From contig CACPLR010000008.1 in NCBI GenBank assembly GCA_902634885.1, forward strand, positions 1 to 43,477: 43,477 nucleotides of DNA, given 5' to 3'. Positions 32,527 through 40,321 of the stretch are shown piece by piece. Position 1 is the first letter of the stretch; the number at the start of each line of letters is the position of its first letter. Source of the stretch: an uncultured Pelagibacteraceae bacterium. GTDB lineage: Bacteria; Pseudomonadota; Alphaproteobacteria; Pelagibacterales; Pelagibacteraceae. The notes beneath the pieces were generated by a model. That model did no database searches. It saw nothing but the letters and a program-made list of their open reading frames with translations, and had not been told where the DNA came from. The position numbers and the translations under genes are program-made.

Positions 32527-33609
32527 CTATAAGATTCTTTTATAGCTTTCAATAATCTTATCCCAATGGAAATTTTTAGAATTTTCATAAGCTGCTTTTC
32601 CATATTCAAAATATTTATTTTCTTTAAATATTTGATCTATACTTGAATAAATATCATCCAAATTATTGCCATCACATATTAAGCCGGTTTTTTCATGTAT
32701 AATTGCATCTGAAGCACCTCCATCTTTTCCTCCAATTGAAGGAATTCCATATTGAGCTGCTTCTACATAGGCTATGCCAAATCCCTCAACCGATTTTTTG
32801 TAAACAATAGATGGCATTATAAATACATTAGATTTTGAAATTAATGCATTTTTAAAATCACTTGGAATATCTCTTAAAAATTTTATCTGGTCTTCTAATT
32901 TAAGCTCAATTACAAGTTTTTTTAAATTTTCTTCTTCATCACCATAACCTATACAAATGTAGATAATATCTGGATAAAGTTCTTTTAGATTTCTGATAGC
33001 CATTATTACTTTTTCATGATTTTTTCGTTTGTCATATCTTGAGATTGTAATAAGTCTTTGTTTTTTACCCTTAAATATTTCATCAGCTTTTTTTAAATCT
33101 TTGCTTGGTATTTCCTTTACAGGATCAACACCTGGATTAATTACTAAAATTCTGTGTTCTTCAACACCAAGATTGATAGCGAGATCTTTTGTAAAATTAG
33201 AATTTGCTATAACATGATCTACATTATTTAATACATTTAATACTTTTGTATTTAATCTTGAGCCTTTTGGATGATTAATTTCTTTAGAATGTATTAAACA
33301 TATCTTTTTTTTATTGGTTTGAATTAGTTCCAAACTCTTCCAATGATCTGCAATTAGACATTGAACGTTATTATCATGTTTCAAATATTCATTTATTAAA
33401 TACGATTTCCTATATTTTCTAAATAACTTAACACCACTCACTCTTTCAATTGAAAAAGAAACTGAATTGTCAAATTTTTCAAAACCATCTGCATGATCTG
33501 CAAAAACTTTTATCAGGAAAAATTTAGATAAAGATCTAGCTAAACCCCACATTAAATTTTGCATTCCACCAACATCAGGTGGAAAAGTTCTCGTTATTAT
33601 TAAATGCAT
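32527..33609 (-). CDS. Glycosyltransferase family 4
   Basis: The 360-residue protein begins MHLIITRTFPPDVGGMQNLMWGLARSL, the GT4 N-terminal loop, with ITISRYDKRKNHEKVIMAI near residue 190 and an EX7E motif in SVEGFGIAYVEAAQYGIPSIGG near 280. It is a cytosolic or membrane-peripheral enzyme moving a sugar from a nucleotide donor. Its ATG overlaps the end of the upstream redoxin gene by one base, and the small membrane protein follows downstream. Acceptor unknown; lipopolysaccharide or a glycolipid is likely from the neighbouring GT9. Confidence 0.85.
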   Translation of the reverse strand: MHLIITRTFPPDVGGMQNLMWGLARSLSKFFLIKVFADHADGFEKFDNSVSFSIERVSGVKLFRKYRKSYLINEYLKHDNNVQCLIADHWKSLELIQTNKKKICLIHSKEINHPKGSRLNTKVLNVLNNVDHVIANSNFTKDLAINLGVEEHRILVINPGVDPVKEIPSKDLKKADEIFKGKKQRLITISRYDKRKNHEKVIMAIRNLKELYPDIIYICIGYGDEEENLKKLVIELKLEDQIKFLRDIPSDFKNALISKSNVFIMPSIVYKKSVEGFGIAYVEAAQYGIPSIGGKDGGASDAIIHEKTGLICDGNNLDDIYSSIDQIFKENKYFEYGKAAYENSKNFHWDKIIESYKRIL

Positions 33610-34166
33610 TAATTATTTAACCACTTAATATTACAACCCATGCTAGGTATTTGATCTTTCGGACCATTGCCTGTTTCAGATATTTGTTTCATTGCTATAT
33701 ACAAATCACTTTCTCCAGATCTTATAGGTTTGAGTTCTTTTAACTCTCTTATTCTTCCTCTGTATTGAAGTTCTAAATTTTTGTTATAACCAAAAAAATC
33801 TGGAGTACACACAGCTTCATATTTTTTTGCAACATTTTGTGTGTCATCGATTAAATATGGAAAACTAAAATTATGTTTTTTCGCAAATATGATCATATTT
33901 TCAAATGAGTCCTCTGGATAATTGATTTGATCATTGGAGCATATTGCAACCGATTTAATTCCAAAATTTTCAAGTTTTTTGCAATCCTCAGCAATATCTT
34001 TGATTACTGCCTTTACATACGGGCAATGATTACAAATAAACATAATGAGAGTTCCTTTCTCACCTTTTATTTCATTTAAAGAAACAATTTTGTTTTCCGT
34101 TGATTTTAGACGAAAGTCGTCAGCTTTTTTTCCAAAATCACATATTGGAGTTTTTGTAAGAGACAT
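33609..34166 (-). CDS. Thioredoxin-like redoxin (AhpC/TSA-like)
   Basis: A 185-residue thioredoxin-fold protein with LIMFICNHCPYVKAVIKDI near residue 40 (a CNHC redox motif at the active-site position), AICSNDQINYPEDSFENM near 77 and the cis-Pro region in AVCTPDFFGYN near 118. This is the small alkyl-hydroperoxide-reductase/thiol-antioxidant-like group, which lacks a signal peptide here and so is cytosolic. The family is common in SAR11 and Bacteroidota genomes, with unclear substrate. It is divergent from the carbonic-anhydrase-like gene with 17 bases between starts. Confidence 0.8.
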   Translation of the reverse strand: MSLTKTPICDFGKKADDFRLKSTENKIVSLNEIKGEKGTLIMFICNHCPYVKAVIKDIAEDCKKLENFGIKSVAICSNDQINYPEDSFENMIIFAKKHNFSFPYLIDDTQNVAKKYEAVCTPDFFGYNKNLELQYRGRIRELKELKPIRSGESDLYIAMKQISETGNGPKDQIPSMGCNIKWLNN

Positions 34167-34183
34167 ATAATATTATATAAATT

Positions 34184-34696
34184 ATGTTTTACGATTTGGA
34201 AGATAAAAAACCAAAAAACTCTGGCGAAAATTGGGTTGCGCCTAATGCAGTGGTTATTGGAGATGTTACTTTAGAAAAAAATAGTAGTGTATGGTTCAAT
34301 GCTACTTTAAGAGGAGATATAGAAAATATCTTGATAGGAGAGGGATCTAATGTTCAAGATGGAAGCGTTTTACATACTGACCCAGGTTATCCTCTTAAAA
34401 TTGGAAAAAATGTAACTATTGGACATTTGGTTATGCTTCATGGATGTACGATAGATGACAATAGTTTAATTGGAATTGGTGCTGTTGTTCTTAACAATGC
34501 AAAAATTGGAAAAAACTGCATCATAGGATCCAAGGCATTGATAACTGAAAATAAAGAAATTCCAGACAACTCTTTAGTAATGGGATCACCTGGAAAAGTT
34601 GTAAGAAAGGTTTCGCCAGAAGAGGCAAACTTAATTACAAAAAACGCAGAAAGATATCAGGATAATTGGAAAAGATATTCTAAATCGATTTTTTAA
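34184..34696 (+). CDS. Gamma-carbonic-anhydrase-like hexapeptide-repeat protein
   Basis: A 170-residue left-handed beta-helix protein with isoleucine-rich hexapeptide repeats from residue 20 to about 135 (VIGDVTLEKN, NILIGEGSNVQD, IGIGAVVLNNAKIG, CIIGSKALI). His residues in SVLHTDP, IGHLVMLHG match the three zinc-binding histidines of gamma-carbonic anhydrases, and RGDIENI near 44 matches the RGD-like conserved segment. It belongs to the YrdA/PaaY/CaiE group, where activity varies. It meets the FMN-binding protein gene tail to tail with a four-base overlap. Confidence 0.85.
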   Translation: MFYDLEDKKPKNSGENWVAPNAVVIGDVTLEKNSSVWFNATLRGDIENILIGEGSNVQDGSVLHTDPGYPLKIGKNVTIGHLVMLHGCTIDDNSLIGIGAVVLNNAKIGKNCIIGSKALITENKEIPDNSLVMGSPGKVVRKVSPEEANLITKNAERYQDNWKRYSKSIF

Positions 34697-35292
34697 GGAA
34701 CTAACCAAGTATTTTTATTTGTTTTAAAATCAAATTTGGCCCTTCGATGACCTTTTGCAGCAAGATATAGCCATTCTATTGATTTAATACTACACTTGAC
34801 AACAGTAAAATTTTTATAACCTTCCTCACTTTGTTCCATTGTATAATCAAAATCTTCTAACTTTGAAATCATACCTGAAGTAGGGTTTTCGGATACAGTT
34901 CCAGGAGGACTATCAGTTAAATAACATCTTCTACTAATGTGTTGAGTTTTCTTCCAAGATGCCTCTGTCACAGAATTTTGATTATTTATTTCACATTCAA
35001 CTTTTACTCTTAATTGTATTTTTTCTTCTTTATCATAGAAAAGTAACGAAGCTTTATTATTGTTTTTAAGTATATCTACTTTTGGTGACCTTAAATCAGT
35101 ATGAAATTGCAATAAATTGTTTTCTCTGTCAGACTTCCTTAAAACAACTATTCTTCCCTCAATATCGTCTTTGTGTGAACACATAAAAACTGGAATTCTA
35201 AAAGGTGAACTTCTATTGGTTACTGCATCTTCAAGCATAGACCAGTACTTATTTTGTATTTCTGCTAAGTCTTCATAGTATGCTGGTTGCAT
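34693..35292 (-). CDS. Pyridoxamine-phosphate-oxidase-like FMN-binding protein
   Basis: The 199-residue product has the split-barrel FMN-binding layout: RIPVFMCSHKDDIEGRIVVLRKSD near residue 32, LQFHTDLRSPKVDILKNNNKASLLFYD near 62 and a C-terminal EWLYLAAKGHRRAKF. These match the Alr4036-type branch of the PNPOx-like family (conserved R-x-V-V-L-R and D-x-R-S-x-K segments). Substrate is unknown; it is probably not the vitamin B6 enzyme itself. It lies three bases from the beta-hydroxyacid dehydrogenase gene upstream and is likely co-transcribed with it. Confidence 0.75.
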   Translation of the reverse strand: MQPAYYEDLAEIQNKYWSMLEDAVTNRSSPFRIPVFMCSHKDDIEGRIVVLRKSDRENNLLQFHTDLRSPKVDILKNNNKASLLFYDKEEKIQLRVKVECEINNQNSVTEASWKKTQHISRRCYLTDSPPGTVSENPTSGMISKLEDFDYTMEQSEEGYKNFTVVKCSIKSIEWLYLAAKGHRRAKFDFKTNKNTWLVP

Positions 35293-35295
35293 ACT

Positions 35296-36165
35296 TTATT
35301 TTCTAAATCTTTTTATTAAGCTAGAGGTATCCCAACGATTTCCACCCATTTCTTGAACATCACCATAATATTTATCTACTAGCTCTGTAACAGGCAATAA
35401 AGAACCATTATTTTTAGCTTCTTCCATTGCTATTTTTAAATCTTTTCTCATCCAATCAACAGCAAAACCAAAGTCAAATTTATCATCAATCATAGTTTTA
35501 TATCTATTCTCCATTTGCCACGATTGGGCTGCTCCTTTTGAAATAACTTCAATTACATCTTCCATATTTAAACCAGCTTTCATTCCAAAATTTATACCTT
35601 CAGACAATCCTTGAACTAAACCTGCTATACAAATTTGATTAACCATCTTAGCAAGTTGACCAGATCCAGCTTTGCCAAGTAACTTCATTTTTTTACTGTA
35701 ACAATCAATTTTGTCTTCAGCTTTTTCAAAATCAGATTGATCACCACCAATCATAACAGTGAGAGCACCATTTTCTGCACCAGCCTGACCTCCTGAAACA
35801 GGCGCATCTAATGCACCAAAATTATTTTTTTTGGCATAATCATAAATTTCTCTTGCAATTGTTGCAGAGGCAGTTGTGTTATCAATATAAACAGATCCTT
35901 CTTTTATAGTTTTAAAAGCACCTTTGTCACCAAAGGTCACTTCTCTTAAATCATTGTCATTTCCAACGCAGGTAAAAATAAATTCTGCATCCTTTGCAGC
36001 TTCGGCTGGCGTTTCAGCCATTTTACCTTTGTAATCTTTAATCCATTTTTCTGCTTTTGATTTTGTTCTATTAAAAACAGTTACATTATGACCACCTTTT
36101 GATATATAACCAGCCATCGGATAACCCATGACACCCAGACCAATAAAAGCAACATTACACGTCAT
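35296..36165 (-). CDS. Beta-hydroxyacid dehydrogenase (3-hydroxyisobutyrate dehydrogenase-like)
   Basis: A 289-residue NAD(P)-dependent enzyme with VAFIGLGVMGYPMAGYISKGGH at residues 5-26, the substrate motif DAPVSGGQAGAENGALTVMIGG near 119 and catalytic Lys in GSGQLAKMVNQICIAG near 168. This is the family of 3-hydroxyisobutyrate dehydrogenase, tartronate semialdehyde reductase and glyoxylate/succinic semialdehyde reductases; NRTKSK after strand 2 favours NADPH. The exact substrate cannot be chosen. Its start codon is eight bases from the divergent MFS gene. Confidence 0.88.
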   Translation of the reverse strand: MTCNVAFIGLGVMGYPMAGYISKGGHNVTVFNRTKSKAEKWIKDYKGKMAETPAEAAKDAEFIFTCVGNDNDLREVTFGDKGAFKTIKEGSVYIDNTTASATIAREIYDYAKKNNFGALDAPVSGGQAGAENGALTVMIGGDQSDFEKAEDKIDCYSKKMKLLGKAGSGQLAKMVNQICIAGLVQGLSEGINFGMKAGLNMEDVIEVISKGAAQSWQMENRYKTMIDDKFDFGFAVDWMRKDLKIAMEEAKNNGSLLPVTELVDKYYGDVQEMGGNRWDTSSLIKRFRK

Positions 36166-36173
36166 AATTTTCT

Positions 36174-37382
36174 ATGTTTAAAAGCTTAAGTTTAAAAGTA
36201 ATTATATTTGGATTTATTTTTACATTTTTTTCAAGTTTTGGACAGAGTTTTTTTATTGGTTTATTTAATCCGAGTGTAAGAGATACTCTAAATATTTCCC
36301 ACGGACAATTTGGATCAATTTATGCAACCGCAACATTATTAAGTAGTTGTTTATTCATTTGGGTAGGAAAAAAAATTGACGATATCAATGTATTAAGATT
36401 TGCACTTTATGTAACAGTTCTTCTATCATTTTCATGTTTTTTCTTTTCAAAAATTTCATCAATTGTATTTTTATTTATTGCTATATTTTTAATGCGATTT
36501 TCAGGTCAAGGAATGATGTCACATACGGCATCTACAACAATCTCAAGATATTTTACTAAATCTAGAGGTAAAGCTTTAAGTATAGGATGGTTTGGTTTAT
36601 CAGTTGCTGAATTTATTTTACCTGTAACAATAATCTATCTTTTAACCATATATAACTGGCAAAATATTTGGATATTTATTTCATTGTTGGTTTTAGTTTT
36701 TCTTCCAATTGCATCTTACTTTTTAATTAAAGAACTAAATTTAGATTCAAGAGAAAACTCTGAAAATAACGAAGTTAAGAATAAAGACATTAGACAGTGG
36801 GCAAGAATTGAAGTTATTAAAGATTATAGATTTTATATTATAAGTGCAAATTTACTTGCTATGCCATGGATTGCCACAGGTGTTTTTGTTTATCAATCAT
36901 TTATTACATCTTCCAAAGAATGGGGAGAATACGTTATTGCTCAATCTTTTATGGTTTATTCATTACTTTCAGTAATTACATTATTAATATCAGGTATCCT
37001 AATTGATAAGTTTACTAGCAGAAAATTATTAATTTTTATGAATATACCTTTGCTACTTTCAACATTTGTTATTATTTTTTTTGATATTCCATTTACTGCA
37101 TTTGTATTTTTAGGTTTAATTGGTATTTCAAATGGATTAGCTAACGTTTTAGGCTCATCCACATGGGCTGAGTTATATGGTGTAAAACACATTGGCTCTA
37201 TAAAGGCTTTAACCACAGCATTGATGGTTTTTTCAACAGCTTTTGGGACAGCATTATTCGGTGTATTAATTGATTTTGGTTTTACGATTGAGAAAATTGC
37301 AATTGTTTCCTCAATCTATATATTTTCATCAATAGTTTTGCTTTTTTTTGTAAGAAAAAAACTCAATCCTGAATATATCTAA
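36174..37382 (+). CDS. Major facilitator superfamily transporter
   Basis: A 402-residue protein with 12 predicted membrane helices in two six-helix halves separated by a charged loop at about 195-220 (DSRENSENNEVKNKD). Between helices 2 and 3 is WVGKKIDDINVLRF, a variant of the MFS motif A. RFSGQGMMSHTASTTISRYF near residue 107 resembles the oxalate/monocarboxylate-type MFS group. Substrate unknown; an organic acid is plausible because the divergent neighbour is a beta-hydroxyacid dehydrogenase. A start this close to the divergent gene means its promoter lies inside that gene. Confidence 0.85.
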   Translation: MFKSLSLKVIIFGFIFTFFSSFGQSFFIGLFNPSVRDTLNISHGQFGSIYATATLLSSCLFIWVGKKIDDINVLRFALYVTVLLSFSCFFFSKISSIVFLFIAIFLMRFSGQGMMSHTASTTISRYFTKSRGKALSIGWFGLSVAEFILPVTIIYLLTIYNWQNIWIFISLLVLVFLPIASYFLIKELNLDSRENSENNEVKNKDIRQWARIEVIKDYRFYIISANLLAMPWIATGVFVYQSFITSSKEWGEYVIAQSFMVYSLLSVITLLISGILIDKFTSRKLLIFMNIPLLLSTFVIIFFDIPFTAFVFLGLIGISNGLANVLGSSTWAELYGVKHIGSIKALTTALMVFSTAFGTALFGVLIDFGFTIEKIAIVSSIYIFSSIVLLFFVRKKLNPEYI

Positions 37383-37389
37383 AAATAGC

Positions 37390-37416
37390 TTGATTTTTTA
37401 TAGACCCAGGTATAAA
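37390..37416 (+). promoter_or_regulatory. Candidate promoter of rpoZ
   Basis: TTGATT at 37390-37395 and TATAAA at 37411-37416 are separated by 15 bases, slightly short. The ATG at 37426 is nine bases after the -10, so the transcript would be almost leaderless. No Shine-Dalgarno sequence is present. Confidence 0.35.
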
Positions 37417-37425
37417 TAACCGGCA

Positions 37426-37944
37426 ATGGCCAGAGTAACAGTAGAAGATTGCATAGATAAAGTAGAAAGTCCGTATGAGTTAGTGTTAGTAGCAAAGGAG
37501 AGAGCTACTCAATTAAATTCTGGGATAGAACCCACTTTAGAAAGAGACAATGATAAGAATACAGTTATTGCCCTAAGAGAGATCGCCGAAGAAACCATTA
37601 AAGTTCCAGATTTAACTGAAGCTGCAGTATATAAATTAAGAAAACATGTAGAACAAGTTGATGATACTGGAGAAGAAGATGAGGATATAGGCGATGATTT
37701 TGAAAATTTATATAAAGGCGAAATATCTAAAAGTGGTGTTCCAATATTACCTTCTAAAAGAGCTAGAAAAATTCCAGAAAAAATTCAAGTATCTAAGGAT
37801 GATTTAGAGGAATTACAAAATTCAACTGAAACACCAATGTCAGATCCTATAGATACAAATGAAGAGAGTGGTGATGCTTCTTTAGAGGAAATGCAGGAAG
37901 AAGAAAACCTGTCAAACGAACAAGACCCAAATAATCAAGAATAA
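37426..37944 (+). CDS. rpoZ: RNA polymerase omega subunit with long acidic tail
   Basis: The first about 65 residues match the omega subunit: [30 protein letters not shown], then [18 protein letters not shown]. Omega assists folding and assembly of the beta' subunit. The protein is 172 residues, about 80 longer than the E. coli subunit; residues from about 90 are acidic and low in complexity ([14 protein letters not shown] and [16 protein letters not shown]) with a basic patch [12 protein letters not shown] in between. Many alphaproteobacterial omegas have C-terminal extensions, but this one is long. It is followed by a strong hairpin terminator. Confidence 0.9.
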   Translation: MARVTVEDCIDKVESPYELVLVAKERATQLNSGIEPTLERDNDKNTVIALREIAEETIKVPDLTEAAVYKLRKHVEQVDDTGEEDEDIGDDFENLYKGEISKSGVPILPSKRARKIPEKIQVSKDDLEELQNSTETPMSDPIDTNEESGDASLEEMQEEENLSNEQDPNNQE

Positions 37945-37947
37945 AAA

Positions 37948-37977
37948 AAAGGGCCTTGAAATTAATCAAAGCCCTTT
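37948..37977. terminator. Intrinsic terminator shared by rpoZ and the OpuAC-type gene
   Basis: AAAGGGCcTTGA and TCAAaGCCCTTT form an 11-bp stem around a short AATTAA loop, with A-rich sequence before and T-rich sequence after, three bases after the rpoZ stop. The symmetry lets it work for both convergent genes. Confidence 0.75.
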
Positions 37978-37999
37978 AATTAAAATAATTAATAAATAA

Positions 38000-39013
38000 C
38001 TATTTTGGTAACCAACTTTTCCATTTATCAGGATTGTTATCTAACCACTCGTTAACTACTTCTTTAACATCCCTTTTTTTGATATCTACTTCAACCAACA
38101 TTTTTGCTTGGTCAATATTTTCAAATCTCATTCTTTCAAAAAAAGCTTTTGCATCAGCATGTTCTGCTTTGGCAAAAGTAGCAGGGTTTCCATAGTTCAT
38201 AGTATAGTCTTTATCCCATCCAGTTGCAGGCCATCCTTTTGTACCACAAGTCTTCCAGTTGTTTGCTTCGGTAAATGTATCACCTTCACAAGTTGCGTAC
38301 TCAGGAAGTTGAACACCTACCATGTCAAACTCTCCAAAAAACCAATGTGGTGACCATAGGTATAATAAGAAAGGTTCTTTTCTCATGTAAGCAGCTTTTG
38401 CCTCCGCAATTGCAGCAGCCTCTGTACCTAGCTCATCTGCTTGGAAATCAATTCCTAAAAGATCTAGTCTTTTTTGATCATGACAGTTCCAACCAGCTAC
38501 TGGACAACCAATTAATCTTCCTTTACCACCTGTCTCAATAGTTGCAAATTTAGCTTTATGTTTGTTTAGGTCTCTCCAAGTTTTGATACCTAATTCATCT
38601 GCAGCATACTTTGGTATCCAGTAATCTGACATACCTATAATTCCAGTAGTTCCTAAAAGGTCAACTGTTCCATCGCCTTTGTAAGATTTTACTACTTTGC
38701 CATCATAAATTAAATCTTCATTAAACATTACATCATCTGCTTCAGCATAACTTGGCCAGCTCTCACAAGCAAAATCTAGTTCACCAGCTGCAATAGCCTC
38801 CCATAGACCAGTCCCTGAAGGAAAAACTGTTTGTTTAATCTTATAACCCATTTCTCTTTCGAGAATTGCTACAGCGACTTCACAAGTAATTATTCCACCT
38901 GTCCAGTCAGCAATAGCAGCATGTAGTCTTTTAGCAGCATTAGCTGTTCCAAAACTACCTACCATAAGCACTAAAGATAAAAATAGTGCTGATATTGTCT
39001 TTGATAACTTCAT
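38000..39013 (-). CDS. Glycine betaine/quaternary amine binding protein (OpuAC type)
   Basis: The 337-residue protein has a signal peptide (residues 1-26, cleavage after NANA) and the OpuAC layout: AAIADWTGGIITCEVAVAILE near residue 32, GTGLWEAIAAGELDFACESWPSYAEAD near 67 and LLYLWSPHWFFGEFDMVGVQLP near 215, with Trp residues at the positions that form the aromatic cage for quaternary amines. Such proteins carry glycine betaine, proline betaine, TMAO or DMSP. It is separated by 122 bases from the GcvT-like gene upstream and has its own Shine-Dalgarno-like AGAGGA. Its permease is encoded at 42653. Confidence 0.87.
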   Translation of the reverse strand: MKLSKTISALFLSLVLMVGSFGTANAAKRLHAAIADWTGGIITCEVAVAILEREMGYKIKQTVFPSGTGLWEAIAAGELDFACESWPSYAEADDVMFNEDLIYDGKVVKSYKGDGTVDLLGTTGIIGMSDYWIPKYAADELGIKTWRDLNKHKAKFATIETGGKGRLIGCPVAGWNCHDQKRLDLLGIDFQADELGTEAAAIAEAKAAYMRKEPFLLYLWSPHWFFGEFDMVGVQLPEYATCEGDTFTEANNWKTCGTKGWPATGWDKDYTMNYGNPATFAKAEHADAKAFFERMRFENIDQAKMLVEVDIKKRDVKEVVNEWLDNNPDKWKSWLPK

Positions 39014-39135
39014 ATGTTTTATCCTCTTTTTAAATTTAAAATATTATTTTAGCCCAAAAATTCAGCGAATGTAAACTGTATATAATTTTAAAACTCAGGG
39101 CATTTGTACCTTAAAAATGCGGTCTATTGACCATT

Positions 39136-40311
39136 TTATGGTTTCTTTGGGATTGTACGGTCTATTCCTTTAACAATTTTTTTTTCATGATCAAAAAATG
39201 GTAATTTAACAACATTACAGTCATGGATTGTGCCATTAGGTAATTCTAACTTTAACTTTTTTCCAGGCCATTCTTTCGGTTCATAAAATCTCACATATCC
39301 GATTCCAAGTTTTAATGTAGGTGAGGGTACACCCGCAGTTATATGTCCAACAACATTATCACCTTCTATAACTTTACTTCCAGAAGTTGGTGTATCAGTT
39401 TCACAAGTAACACCAAACAAACATGTTCCTTTATTTTTTTTTGATAACGCTTCCCTTCCAATAAAATCACTTTTATCCATATTTACAAAAAATTCTAAAC
39501 CAGCCTCAAAGGGTGTCATAGTTGTATCAATATCAGTTAAATTCCCAAATATTCCTCCTTCAATTCTTCTTATAGTCATTGCACGAGAGGATGATAATTC
39601 CATCCCAAAAGGCTTTCCACATTCCATAAGGTGATCCCAAAGAGCTAAGTGGTCTGTCTTATACCCATCAGAATAAATTTCAAAACCAAGCTCGTTTGTG
39701 AAACCAGTTCTTGAAACATATAAATCTTGTCCACCAAGTTTAAAAAAACCTGATCTAAAATATCGCATGCTTTCATCTATATTTCCTTTTGATGCAGCTT
39801 TCATAATATCAATTGAAGCAGGACCTTGTATTTGTAGAACCCTTGACTTCGGATCTGATATTTTTACATTAAAATTTTCACTATGGGCTAATAACCAATC
39901 TTCAAACGGACCATCAGCTTGTACATACCAAAATTTATTATCATTAAATTTAAAAATCACTCCATCCATAAAAATCCCACCTTGAGGAGTACACGCTAAA
40001 GAATAATAACCTCTACCTTCTTTTATTGATGAAATTTTTCTTGTTAATATTTTTTCTAAAAATGGAATTGCATCTTTACCTGATATTTCCACTGGCTTTT
40101 CTGGAACGTCAAAAATTAATGCCTTCTGTCTTAGTAGCCAATACTTTTCGATTGGATCTTCACCTATTGATATTGGAAAATATCGACCAGCATAAACGCC
40201 ACGGACCATTTTAGGACTATTGGTTCTTTCAATGTAAGGAGACTCTTCAAATCTTCTTGCACTAATTTTAATGGTTTTGTTAAGATCAGATTCTTCTTGT
40301 AGATTTCCCAA
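39136..40311 (-). CDS. GcvT-family tetrahydrofolate-dependent demethylase
   Basis: A 391-residue protein of the aminomethyltransferase fold, with ALIFDVPEKPVEISGKDAIPFLEKIL near residue 68, YYSLACTPQGGIFMDGVIFKF near 102, and ITAGVPSPTLKLGIGYVRF near 332. These are the GcvT N-terminal, folate-binding and C-terminal barrel segments. Stand-alone relatives include DmdA, which removes a methyl group from DMSP, and the dimethylglycine/TMAO demethylating domains. It is not close to the well-known Pelagibacter DmdA sequence as I remember it. It follows the molybdoenzyme gene by ten bases and so acts with it on an imported methylated compound. An internal ATG at residue 35 (MVRGVYAGR) is an alternative start. 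Confidence 0.82.
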   Translation of the reverse strand: MGNLQEESDLNKTIKISARRFEESPYIERTNSPKMVRGVYAGRYFPISIGEDPIEKYWLLRQKALIFDVPEKPVEISGKDAIPFLEKILTRKISSIKEGRGYYSLACTPQGGIFMDGVIFKFNDNKFWYVQADGPFEDWLLAHSENFNVKISDPKSRVLQIQGPASIDIMKAASKGNIDESMRYFRSGFFKLGGQDLYVSRTGFTNELGFEIYSDGYKTDHLALWDHLMECGKPFGMELSSSRAMTIRRIEGGIFGNLTDIDTTMTPFEAGLEFFVNMDKSDFIGREALSKKNKGTCLFGVTCETDTPTSGSKVIEGDNVVGHITAGVPSPTLKLGIGYVRFYEPKEWPGKKLKLELPNGTIHDCNVVKLPFFDHEKKIVKGIDRTIPKKP

Positions 40312-40321
40312 TTTAATCTCT

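Noticed and set aside
39013..39136. Riboswitch or terminator in the gap upstream of the OpuAC-type gene
   Set aside because: Only a weak GCATTT/AAATGC hairpin is visible, with no conserved riboswitch element.
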